A stretch of 5,931 nt of DNA from Sedimentisphaerales bacterium. Its GTDB lineage: Bacteria; Planctomycetota; Phycisphaerae; Sedimentisphaerales; SM23-30. The stretch's first letter is position 1. Each line of letters begins with the position of its first letter. Positions 1-5,769 of the stretch are shown here, one piece after another. The notes under the pieces are model-generated. The model was not told the origin of the DNA. It did not search any database and was given only the letters and a program-made list of their open reading frames with translations. The position numbers and the translations under genes were made by a program. The stretch covers positions 1 to 5,931 of the forward strand of contig DAOWAK010000097.1 in NCBI GenBank assembly GCA_030634605.1, in the 5' to 3' direction.

Positions 1-635
1 AACAGTTCACTTTCCAGCAGCGTACTCGACAGCGCCGCACAATTCACACAAAGCATCGGCTTGTTCGACCGTGGGCTCTGGGCGTGAATCGCCCGGGCAA
101 TCATCTCTTTACCGGTCCCCGATTCCCCGCGAATCAGCACCGTCGCACTGCTCTGGGCAATACACTGAACCTTTTCCATCACCTCCAGCATTACCCTGCT
201 GTTGCCAATCAACTGCCGACCACGCTGCCAGTCCCGTACATTGGTCTGATAAGCCTCGTTCTCCTTCACCAGCCGACTGTGCGCCAACGTCTTTTCCACC
301 AACAGCGTAATTTCATCCGCCTCGAACGGCTTCTGGATGTAATCCACCGCCCCCTTACGCATCGCCGCCACCGCCGTGCTGATGGTGGCAAAAGCCGTCA
401 TCATTATCACCGGAACTTCCGACCCCATCTTCTGAAGCTGATCCAGAAAAGCTATCCCGTCCATCTTCGGCATCTTCAAATCCGTAATAATCAAATCGAA
501 CGACACCCGCTTAACCTTTTCAACCGCCTGCTCAGCATCACCACAGGTGCTCACTTCGTGACCCGCACGAACCAGCGTCGCCTCCAGCGATTCGCGAATC
601 ATTTCGACATCATCTACTACAATAATCTGTGCCAT
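1..635 (-). CDS. NtrC-family sigma-54-dependent response regulator, N-terminal part (cut by window edge)
   Basis: This is a two-component response regulator that should activate RNA polymerase with sigma-54; only the first 211 codons are in the window. Residues 1-120 form a receiver domain: acidic pair D8/D9 in VVDDV, phosphoacceptor D52 in IITDLKMPKMDG, T80 in MMTAF and K102 in IQKPF. A linker leads into an AAA+ domain beginning near residue 141 (QLIGNSRVM), with Walker A GESGTGKE at 170-177 and then CVNCAALSSTLLESEL, the conserved segment before the GAFTGA loop. That loop, Walker B and any C-terminal HTH lie outside the window. The start is well supported: AGGAGG at 643-648 sits seven bases before the ATG. 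It lies 29 bases after the kinase gene, so the two are probably a cognate pair. With FlgN in the same cluster, a flagellar regulator of the FlrC/FleR/FlgR type is the best inference. The family call is near certain; the flagellar role is inferred from context. Confidence 0.95.
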   Translation of the reverse strand, partial: MAQIIVVDDVEMIRESLEATLVRAGHEVSTCGDAEQAVEKVKRVSFDLIITDLKMPKMDGIAFLDQLQKMGSEVPVIMMTAFATISTAVAAMRKGAVDYIQKPFEADEITLLVEKTLAHSRLVKENEAYQTNVRDWQRGRQLIGNSRVMLEVMEKVQCIAQSSATVLIRGESGTGKEMIARAIHAQSPRSNKPMLCVNCAALSSTLLESEL

Positions 636-664
636 CAACAGGCCTCCTGCTCTTCCTGAAAAAA

Positions 665-1564
665 TTACACCATCAGTATCGTAAATACCGCTCCACCCTC
701 TTCGTTGTTGCCGGCGCTGATCGTCCCACCGTGACATTCCACCAAACTGTGCACAATCGCCAGCCCCAGCCCCGTCCCGCCGTCCTTGGTCGTAAAAAAC
801 GGATTAAAAATCTTGCTCATCACCTCTGCCGCAATTCCCGGCCCCGTATCACTCACCGTAATTCTGCTCTGATAAGCAGCTTCCCCGGTTTCCCGCGTTA
901 TCGTAACCTTAACCCGGCCGTTCCCCCCTGCCGCATCGATAGCATTGCGAATCAGATTCAGAAAAATCCGCCGAAACATATTAATATCAACATTCGCTAC
1001 CAGCTCACCGTCCACACCATCCAGATCAAAAACCACTCTCTGCTCATCATCCTTCGGCGCCGCGTAATCAATAGTTTCCGCCAGCAAACCAGCCAGATTC
1101 ACTCCGCTCTTAGTGCAAATCTGCTCCTGCGTAAAAGCCAGAATGTCCGTAACAATCGCATCCAGATTCCGAACTCCCACCGAAATCTTCCGGGCCCATT
1201 TCATCTTGTCCGGCTCATTCTGCAAGTCCTTCTCCAGCAACTGCCCATACAACTGAATCGCCGCCAGCGGATTGCGAATCTCATGTGCCATCCCCGCCGC
1301 CATTTCACCCAACGCCGCCAAACGGTTCTTCCGCTCCAGCTGCTCGTTCTTATGCTCCACTTCCTCTCGCAACCGCACCACTTCGTCCTGCAATTGCTGA
1401 TAAGAAGAAAGCATCCGGTCCGTTGTCTCGTTATACGCAGCAAAAACCGACGCCAACTCCTCTACCGCCTCGACGGATTCAACCTTGCCGTTCTTCCCGT
1501 CTGCCGGCTTCGAAACTTCCAAAGCTTGCCCCTGGCGATAAATGTCAGCTAATGTTTGTGTCAT
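665..1564 (-). CDS. Soluble sensor histidine kinase, probable flagellar FlrB/FleS/FlgS-like
   Basis: This 299-residue kinase should autophosphorylate on histidine and pass the phosphate to the regulator encoded next. There is no membrane segment, signal peptide or HAMP domain, so it is cytoplasmic. Residues about 32-82 are charged and helical, probably a coiled coil (LQDEVVRLREEVEHKNEQLE). The HisKA domain follows, with H94 in AHEIRNPLAAI. The ATPase domain has the N box NLIRNAIDA (203-211), G1 DTGPG (239-243), F box NPFFTTK (254-260) and G2 GTGLGLAI (263-270), so all catalytic motifs are present. The longest frame begins at 1591 in an ATGA overlap with flgN, but AGGTGG (1570-1575) lies five bases before the ATG at 1564, so I chose that start. 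A soluble kinase beside FlgN resembles kinases that sense flagellar assembly state rather than an external ligand; that role is inference. What it senses cannot be read from the sequence. Confidence 0.95.
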   Translation of the reverse strand: MTQTLADIYRQGQALEVSKPADGKNGKVESVEAVEELASVFAAYNETTDRMLSSYQQLQDEVVRLREEVEHKNEQLERKNRLAALGEMAAGMAHEIRNPLAAIQLYGQLLEKDLQNEPDKMKWARKISVGVRNLDAIVTDILAFTQEQICTKSGVNLAGLLAETIDYAAPKDDEQRVVFDLDGVDGELVANVDINMFRRIFLNLIRNAIDAAGGNGRVKVTITRETGEAAYQSRITVSDTGPGIAAEVMSKIFNPFFTTKDGGTGLGLAIVHSLVECHGGTISAGNNEEGGAVFTILMV

Positions 1565-1569
1565 GTTGA

Positions 1570-1575
1570 CCACCT
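1570..1575 (-). promoter_or_regulatory. Ribosome binding site deciding the kinase start
   Basis: On the minus strand this reads AGGTGG, five bases before the ATG at 1564. The alternative ATG at 1591 overlaps the flgN stop as ATGA but has only a weak GTGAGT sequence upstream, inside flgN. The better site favours the 299-residue product. Coupled initiation at 1591, adding MIPYKQVVN, remains possible. Confidence 0.65.
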
Positions 1576-1587
1576 GTTTATAAGGAA

Positions 1588-2058
1588 TCATTTACTCACG
1601 GTATCAAAAAAACGGCTTTGAACTGCCTGGCTGGGCTTTTGGGTATAGGCCTGATTCACCCGCTTGCCGCTCGAGGTAGCCTTGATCTCCGACGCCACCT
1701 GCTGCTGATTATCTGACATCGCCTGACTGTCCTTCTCGTCCCGGGCAATTATCTCGCCCAAAATCTCCTGCACTTCCGCCACCAGCCGCTGCGCTTCCGC
1801 TCTCTGGGTCTGCGGCAAATTCATCGCAATCTTCTGCCATTCGTCACGGATCGGACGCAACTCCTTATCAATCGAACTCAGCCGATCAATAATCCGCTGA
1901 CGACCCGCCAACACCCGCAACAGCATCTCCGGATTCTCACCCGTCACCAAAGAACTCTGCTTCTGGGCCAACTCGCGAAGCTGCCGATACAACAGCCGCT
2001 GTTGTGACAATAAATGAATTAATTTGCTGCCAACATCATTTGCTTGTGCGAGTGTCAT
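1588..2058 (-). CDS. flgN: FlgN-like flagellar export chaperone
   Basis: This 156-residue protein is predicted to be almost wholly alpha-helical and matches the layout of the FlgN family (usually about 140-160 residues). Known members bind the hook-associated proteins FlgK and FlgL in the cytoplasm and hand them to the flagellar type III export gate. Visible features are an N-terminal helix with LLSQQRLLYRQLRELAQKQ (16-34), a second helix with a RQRIIDRLSSIDKEL segment (53-67), a helix with a charged IIARDEKD segment (103-110), and a C-terminal tail with VNQAY (134-138) and SRFFD (148-152), resembling the substrate-binding tail of FlgN. Cysteine is absent. AAAGGGAA (2064-2071) precedes the ATG at a good distance. 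It is the first gene of the inferred flgN-kinase-regulator transcript and ends within four bases of an in-frame kinase ATG. Family recognition rests on pattern and neighbourhood, because FlgN proteins diverge strongly. Confidence 0.8.
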   Translation of the reverse strand: MTLAQANDVGSKLIHLLSQQRLLYRQLRELAQKQSSLVTGENPEMLLRVLAGRQRIIDRLSSIDKELRPIRDEWQKIAMNLPQTQRAEAQRLVAEVQEILGEIIARDEKDSQAMSDNQQQVASEIKATSSGKRVNQAYTQKPSQAVQSRFFDTVSK

Positions 2059-2077
2059 TTTAATTCCCTTTCTTAGC

Positions 2078-2100
2078 GGCAGGATTTCTTACCACCTGCC
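2078..2100. promoter_or_regulatory. GGCAGG-N11-CCTGCC dyad in the flgN leader
   Basis: A perfect six-base inverted repeat with an 11-base spacer lies 20-42 bases upstream of the flgN start, just upstream of its ribosome binding site. A 17-base centre-to-centre spacing suits a dimeric DNA-binding protein; in RNA it would form a hairpin with an 11-base loop near the ribosome binding site. No T-run follows, so it is not an intrinsic terminator. A related GGCAGG...CCTGCC dyad with a longer spacer occurs at 5708-5733. The regulatory role is inference. Confidence 0.4.
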
Positions 2101-2138
2101 ATTTTAAAACCATTCGGTTTAATTTTCTCAGTTTTACT

Positions 2139-2280
2139 ACTAGTTAGTTCCTGTTGCGGAAAACGTTTATTTGTCATTCCCGCGCAAGCGGGAATCCAGA
2201 ATATTGAACGAAACCGCTGTTTCGGACCACTGGACCCCCGCTTTCGCGGGGGTGACAGTTTTTCCGCAACACGTACTAGT
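2139..2280. repeat. Nested inverted-repeat (MITE-like) element, about 142 bp
   Basis: The element is bounded by ACTAGT at both ends (2139-2144 and 2275-2280). Inside is a 12-base perfect inverted repeat, TGTTGCGGAAAA (2152-2163) against TTTTCCGCAACA (2260-2271). Next come two 27-base arms in inverted orientation (2173-2199 and 2230-2256) that match at 22 of 27 positions, each itself a hairpin (ATTCCCGC/GCGGGAAT and ACCCCCGC/GCGGGGGT). At the centre is CGAAAC-CGCT-GTTTCG (2209-2224). The arms belong to the widespread GTCATTCCCGC...GCGGGAATCCAG type of bacterial intergenic palindrome. No transposase is encoded, so if mobile it would depend on an enzyme supplied in trans. The short frames crossing it are a by-product of the repeat and not genes. 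An 8-base-level target duplication is not obvious. Confidence 0.75.
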
Positions 2281-2463
2281 TGATTTTTCGCCGGCTTTGC
2301 AACTGTTAACTTTCGCAGTTTTACGTTTCGTTAATTGCACTCCGGCAGGGCCTTCAGGACGGTTTTTAATAAAATGTACTTTCGTAAAATTCACCGAACC
2401 TGTTTAAAATTGTCGTCCGCCTGGCCAAAAAAGGCCCATCCGAAACCCAACCGAGCCGCTCAA
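2281..2463. other. Intergenic stretch without recognisable genes
   Basis: This is AT-rich non-coding DNA between the inverted-repeat element and the terminator of the TPR gene. I see only minor structure: a small GGCC-A6-GGCC hairpin (about 2423-2436) and a weak TTTTACG (2319-2325) / CGTAAAA (2383-2389) inverted repeat. There is no convincing open frame with a ribosome binding site. Confidence 0.5.
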
Positions 2464-2484
2464 GAAAAAGTGCGAAACCGCACT
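2464..2484 (-). terminator. Probable intrinsic terminator of the TPR gene
   Basis: Read on the minus strand, AGTGCG-GTTT-CGCACT forms a six-pair stem with a four-base loop (2469-2484), followed by a short T-run interrupted by C. It begins three bases after the TPR stop codon. The stem is short and the U-tract modest, so efficiency may be moderate; position and orientation support the call. Confidence 0.6.
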
Positions 2485-2486
2485 AA

Positions 2487-5117
2487 CTACCAAAGATTGG
2501 ATTCTTCCATCCAGGCAAACCAGCTCTGCCATTGCTGCCGAGACAACTTCGTCTGCCCCGTCGCGAACGCTGAATCCTCGATTTCTTTCAACTGCCAGAT
2601 CGCCCGCTGAGTGGTTGATCTGGCTTCCTTTACATTATCCATTTTAATTTGACAGTTAATTATCTGTGTAAAGGCCGCCAACGCCGTCGGCGTCAACTGA
2701 TATCGCAACGCCGCCAATTCATACAACTGCGCCGCTTCCCGGTACCGCTCCAGATCAAACAAACAATCCGCACGGTACAGCCAGCAATGCCGTAAATATA
2801 AATTATCCAACTCGCTCCGACGCCCCTCCGGCACCTCCAAATAAAACTCAATGGTCCGGTCATAATAATCCCGTGCCTTTTGCAGATAACTCTGTTTCTC
2901 TTCCGTCGACTTTTGCTGGTTAAGCGAGTCGTCCGGATTCGCCGATAATTGTGCAATCATCTCATCCAACGCCAATCCGCTTTGACGATACGAATCCGCC
3001 ACCAAAAACATCGACTTGCCCATGTTCGGCCCCTGTGGATAACGCTCAATCGCTTCGGTAAGTATATTAATCGCCTGAGGATATTGCTTGTTATCATAAT
3101 ACAGCTCGCCCAACTCAAACATCGCCAAACGGTACAAACGCGACCGCGGCGTTAGTGCCGGATCCTGCAAAACCGCTAACAGCAACTCCTCCGCCTTTCC
3201 AACCTCCGGTGGCTCCTTGGCCAAATAACACATCGCCAACGGCACCATTCCCTCAAATGCCGCAATGGCCTTCGGGTGCTCTTGACGTAACGACTCAAAT
3301 ATCGTTATCGCCTCATCAAAACGCATCGCCGCCTGATAGGCCTGACCCAAATTAAACATCCCTTGAGGCCAACGAGGCTGACCCTCACGCTCAATAACAA
3401 AACGCCTCCACGTTGCTATCGATTTTTCCGAGTTGCCCGATTTGTCATAATTGACCGCACCCTGCCACAAACTCTGACCATATAGCTCATCATTGGCCAC
3501 CGCCAGCTTAGCCACCTTCAGATACTGCTCCGACGATTTCTCATACAACGAATTAATCTGTTGCTTCTGCTGCTCCACCCACAACTGCTCCGTCTTCGTC
3601 GGCTCATGCAACACCGAAGCCTTCGTTGCCTCGTTCAACTCATTAACCAACTCTTCTGCCAGACGCGCCAACGTCTGGGCATAGCGCAGCACCGTATATA
3701 CATCGTCGCCCGCTATCTGTTGCTCAACTTCCTGGAACGGCAACGCCTCCCTGTATTGTTTGAGCAGATTGAGCTTCTGAGCTGTCATCGTCAGACTCTT
3801 ATGCACCTGCGGTATATTAATCGCCCGGCTAAACGGATTCACCCGCAACCCATCAACCGTCTTCTGGTAATAATTCAGCGCTTCCGGATAACGCTGCTGT
3901 AGGCCATAACATTCCGCCAGGCCCAGATTAGCCGCAATATACCAGTCCTTGCCCATTTGAGTACTGATAACCAACTCATAAAATCGCCGGGCGTCATGGT
4001 CGCGATACTGATCGTAATTGATTCGCCCCAACTCCAAAGCCGTCTGAGCGTATATGTCACCACGATCATCGGTTTTCTTTAACAACTCCCGCAAAACCAC
4101 TTCCGCTTCGTCAATCCGCCCCGCCTGACGTAATGCACTACCCCGCAACAGTTCAACTTCCCCGGCATATTGAGATTCCAGAATCTCCTTACCCGACGCC
4201 CCCAGCAACATCAGCGCCATTTCCCCATCTCCCCGCCCAATGTACAATTCAATCTCGCGTACGTGGGCCCAGGCCTTGTCAGCCGATGTCGCTCCCGGCT
4301 GAGCCTGAATTTTCTCCAGCAGCCCCAGCGACTCCTCCTGATAACCCTCCGGCCGGGCCAGCAGCAACATCTGTGCCTTATCCCGATACAGTTCCGGCAA
4401 CAGCTTCTCAGCAAACGCCGCAACCTCCACCGCCGAAACACTCGCATCCTCCATCATCCCGGCAGCGCCATCATCAGTCGCTACTTCAGCTTTCTCCGCT
4501 TCATCAACCGCCCCTTCATCCACTGCACCGGTTTCATCCGTTTCGCCAATGGATTCACCCTCTAACCCCGACGCATCTTCTTCTGCCTCCACGGGCTTCA
4601 TCGTCGCCGCAATCGCCTTATCCATCGCCGCAAACGCCTGACCACTGTTATTCATCGCCCAGTATGCCGTCGCCAAATCTACAAACGCCTGAACATACTC
4701 CACGCTGCCTTTTTCAGGCTGCTCCCGTAACAACGCTTCCGTATAATCCTTGATTATCAGTTCATAATTCTTCGAATTGCTGCGATTCAGATGGGGCTCT
4801 ATCCCGATTTCATGACGCTGACGCAATTCCTTCACCCGGGCCTGGGCTACCAACGCCAGAAGTCTTCCATACTGTTCGTCAGTTTCAACCTCTAGGCGAA
4901 GATTTTCCGCATCATTATAGAATTCAATGTAACGATTCTCCCCCGCCAGCTTACTAAGATTCTCGAAATGACCTTCAAAATCAAACGGTACTACCACCGG
5001 CCTCAACTGCAGCAAAACCACGGCAAACGCAATCATGGACAAAATAAACAACGGTATCTGCCATTGACGGGACAATACCTGGCGGAGGGTTAATTTGGTT
5101 TTCGGCGAATCATCCAT
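2487..5117 (-). CDS. Membrane-anchored TPR-repeat protein of unknown function, 876 residues
   Basis: I recognise the architecture but not a named protein. Residues 1-20 are positively charged (K6, K8, R12, R17). One hydrophobic segment at about 20-38 (IPLFILSMIAFAVVLLQL) follows, so the likely topology is N-terminus in the cytoplasm and a large periplasmic domain. The rest is helical and rich in tetratricopeptide signatures, for example LRGSALRQAGRIDEAEVVLREL (324-345), NLGLAECYGLQQRYPEALNYYQK (397-419), FNLGQAYQAAMRFDEAITIFESL (588-610), FELGELYYDNKQYPQAINILTEAIERYP (667-694) and ADCLFDLERYREAAQLYELA (783-802). Between TPR units lies an acidic, low-complexity Glu/Asp/Ala/Gly insert (about 176-226). 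No enzyme motif is visible. Such proteins usually scaffold complexes, as in YfgM/YbgF-like envelope proteins, but no partner can be named. The ATG lacks a good Shine-Dalgarno sequence; GGACGG lies 12 bases upstream. It appears to be a single-gene unit between two terminators. Confidence 0.9.
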   Translation of the reverse strand: MDDSPKTKLTLRQVLSRQWQIPLFILSMIAFAVVLLQLRPVVVPFDFEGHFENLSKLAGENRYIEFYNDAENLRLEVETDEQYGRLLALVAQARVKELRQRHEIGIEPHLNRSNSKNYELIIKDYTEALLREQPEKGSVEYVQAFVDLATAYWAMNNSGQAFAAMDKAIAATMKPVEAEEDASGLEGESIGETDETGAVDEGAVDEAEKAEVATDDGAAGMMEDASVSAVEVAAFAEKLLPELYRDKAQMLLLARPEGYQEESLGLLEKIQAQPGATSADKAWAHVREIELYIGRGDGEMALMLLGASGKEILESQYAGEVELLRGSALRQAGRIDEAEVVLRELLKKTDDRGDIYAQTALELGRINYDQYRDHDARRFYELVISTQMGKDWYIAANLGLAECYGLQQRYPEALNYYQKTVDGLRVNPFSRAINIPQVHKSLTMTAQKLNLLKQYREALPFQEVEQQIAGDDVYTVLRYAQTLARLAEELVNELNEATKASVLHEPTKTEQLWVEQQKQQINSLYEKSSEQYLKVAKLAVANDELYGQSLWQGAVNYDKSGNSEKSIATWRRFVIEREGQPRWPQGMFNLGQAYQAAMRFDEAITIFESLRQEHPKAIAAFEGMVPLAMCYLAKEPPEVGKAEELLLAVLQDPALTPRSRLYRLAMFELGELYYDNKQYPQAINILTEAIERYPQGPNMGKSMFLVADSYRQSGLALDEMIAQLSANPDDSLNQQKSTEEKQSYLQKARDYYDRTIEFYLEVPEGRRSELDNLYLRHCWLYRADCLFDLERYREAAQLYELAALRYQLTPTALAAFTQIINCQIKMDNVKEARSTTQRAIWQLKEIEDSAFATGQTKLSRQQWQSWFAWMEESNLW

Positions 5118-5189
5118 GATTACGTTTGGCCGTCCGTGGCTGTGGGTCTTTATTTTTGGTAACTGTTCACAGAATCACTTAATTGCTCT

Positions 5190-5217
5190 AAAAAAGCCCC
5201 CAGCCGCCAGGCGGGGG
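5190..5217 (-). terminator. Strong intrinsic terminator downstream of the MerR-type gene
   Basis: On the minus strand a GC-rich hairpin is followed directly by six T residues (5190-5195). CCCCC plus GCC pairs with GGC plus GGGGG around a four-base loop, with one bulged T. It lies after the MerR-type gene and before the TPR gene, so it should separate their transcripts. That implies the TPR gene has its own promoter within about 5118-5190, where I could not identify convincing -35 and -10 boxes. Confidence 0.8.
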
Positions 5218-5234
5218 TTAAAGTCGGGTGGCAT

Positions 5235-5248
5235 GCCCGCCTTCGGGC
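5235..5248. repeat. Short GCCCG-CCTT-CGGGC hairpin
   Basis: A perfect five-pair GC stem with a four-base loop, next to an 8-base palindrome GGCATGCC (5230-5237). It lacks a U-tract on either strand. It is part of a palindrome-dense gap between the TPR and MerR-type genes, probably decayed repeat DNA. Confidence 0.4.
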
Positions 5249-5270
5249 TTAAGCATGTCTTTCCATTTTT

Positions 5271-5295
5271 AGCCCCTCGGCCCGTCAGAGGGGTT
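5271..5295. repeat. CCCCTC/GAGGGG inverted repeat
   Basis: CCCCTC (5273-5278) pairs with GAGGGG (5288-5293) around a nine-base loop and can be extended by A-T and G-T pairs. The T-run adjoining it precedes the hairpin on the plus strand, so it does not read as a normal terminator in either direction. Function unknown. Confidence 0.4.
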
Positions 5296-5304
5296 CCGTC
5301 AGTA

Positions 5305-5351
5305 TGTAGGATGGGCTGGGTTTCTTAATCCGCCAAAAGCGAGCCCATGCT
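5305..5351. repeat. Intergenic palindromic repeat TGTAGGATGGGCT...AGCCCATGCT, copy 1
   Basis: The left part TGTAGGATGGGCT (5305-5317) and right part AGCCCATGCT (5342-5351) match copy 2 near the window end exactly, but here 24 bases separate them instead of two. ATGGGCT and AGCCCAT form the stem. It ends seven bases from the stop of the MerR-type gene, so the repeat sits against the 3' end of that gene. Repeats of this style are common between genes in planctomycete-type genomes (recollection, not checked). Confidence 0.65.
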
Positions 5352-5357
5352 GCGACT

Positions 5358-5648
5358 CTAAGCTACAATTGTACCCTCCGAACAAGATTTGTTTTCCTGC
5401 TCCAGTATCTGACGTATCTCACGCAGGGTCTTGGTATCTTTCCATTCATCTATCCGCGCCAACGAATTGAAAACCGCCTCGTCATACAAACGATGCCCAC
5501 CCTTGGTCCATTCCTGCTCGCGAATCAGACCCATTATCGTGTAATTGTGAACCGTCTGCCGAGACAGACCGCTATATTGTGCAACTTCACCTATGCGGTA
5601 AAGTTTAACCGGCGGATGAGCTCTTAATCTTGCTGCTAATTTCGTCAT
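5358..5648 (-). CDS. Small MerR-type DNA-binding regulator, 96 residues
   Basis: The protein contains a MerR-type winged helix-turn-helix. YRIGEVAQYSGLSRQTVHNY (17-36) forms the HTH, IMGLI (38-42) begins the turn into the wing, and KGGHRLYDEAVFNSL (49-63) is the wing with the family's GG-R-Y signature. A short helix follows (TLREIRQILEQENK, 74-87). Full MerR regulators are usually 120-150 residues or more and carry a dimerisation helix and effector domain; this one has almost nothing beyond the DNA-binding unit, so it may be a minimal regulator or a DNA-architecture factor. No metal-binding cysteine set is present; the only cysteine is C89. The frame can be extended to an ATG at 5675, but that codon has no ribosome binding site and lies about where transcription should begin, whereas GGAG precedes the ATG at 5648 by five bases. 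It is probably monocistronic, with a terminator at 5190-5217. The regulated genes cannot be told from this window. Confidence 0.85.
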   Translation of the reverse strand: MTKLAARLRAHPPVKLYRIGEVAQYSGLSRQTVHNYTIMGLIREQEWTKGGHRLYDEAVFNSLARIDEWKDTKTLREIRQILEQENKSCSEGTIVA

Positions 5649-5653
5649 TCCTG

Positions 5654-5657
5654 CTCC
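5654..5657 (-). promoter_or_regulatory. Ribosome binding site deciding the MerR-type gene start
   Basis: The minus strand reads GGAG, five bases before the ATG at 5648, with an overlapping AGGA closer in. The upstream ATG at 5675 is preceded only by AATAA sequence. This supports a 96-residue protein rather than 105. Confidence 0.65.
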
Positions 5658-5677
5658 GCACCTTCCAATTTCCATTT

Positions 5678-5697
5678 ATTATATACCCAATGGGTAT
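5678..5697 (-). promoter_or_regulatory. Candidate promoter with overlapping operator of the MerR-type gene
   Basis: A perfect palindrome ATACCCA-A-TGGGTAT (5683-5697) abuts and shares one base with a perfect TATAAT on the minus strand (5678-5683). Transcription would start near 5671, giving a leader of about 23 bases to the ATG at 5648. A dyad just upstream of the -10 is the normal arrangement for MerR-family targets, so autoregulation by the encoded protein is a reasonable inference. No good -35 box is visible at 16-20 bases, which would fit an activator-dependent promoter but also weakens the call. Confidence 0.6.
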
Positions 5698-5707
5698 CAT
5701 AATGCCT

Positions 5708-5733
5708 GGCAGGGCCTGTTCTAAAGGCCTGCC
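5708..5733. repeat. GGCAGG-GCCT...AGGC-CTGCC inverted repeat
   Basis: The arms pair over nine positions with one bulged G around a seven-base loop. It lies 11 bases upstream of the palindromic operator of the MerR-type gene. The outer GGCAGG/CCTGCC arms are the same as in the flgN leader dyad (2078-2100), with a 14- rather than 11-base spacer. It could be an upstream regulatory site or just a stable intergenic hairpin. Confidence 0.4.
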
Positions 5734-5769
5734 GGATTTAGACTTACAAAACGAGCAACGTGGTGTTTT

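Noticed and set aside
84..1552. Long plus-strand frames opposite the regulator and kinase genes
   Set aside because: They are antisense shadows with His/Arg/Pro-rich low-complexity products. The minus-strand frames encode complete recognised domains.
2081..2098. Sigma-54-like TGG...TGC spacing in the flgN leader
   Set aside because: The GG and GC pairs are 11 rather than 10 bases apart and the -24 element lacks CAC, so the strict spacing needed by sigma-54 is not met.
2110..2136. Sigma-28-like promoter upstream of flgN (TAAA ... CCGA on the minus strand)
   Set aside because: Only the cores TAAA and CCGA match the flagellar consensus. Flanking bases are poor and the spacing is one base off, so in AT-rich DNA it could be chance.
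2167..2407. Short open frames on both strands across the inverted-repeat element
   Set aside because: They read through the palindrome and its flanks on both strands, lack ribosome binding sites and family motifs, and are explained by repeat structure.
4133..4753. Plus-strand Pro/Ser/His-rich frame opposite the TPR gene
   Set aside because: It lies antisense to the acidic insert and TPR coding region; the composition is typical of a complementary-strand artefact.
5118..5357. Possible small RNA or CRISPR-like array in the palindrome-rich gap
   Set aside because: The hairpins differ from one another and have no regular repeat-spacer periodicity. Apart from the terminator there is no evidence for a discrete transcript.
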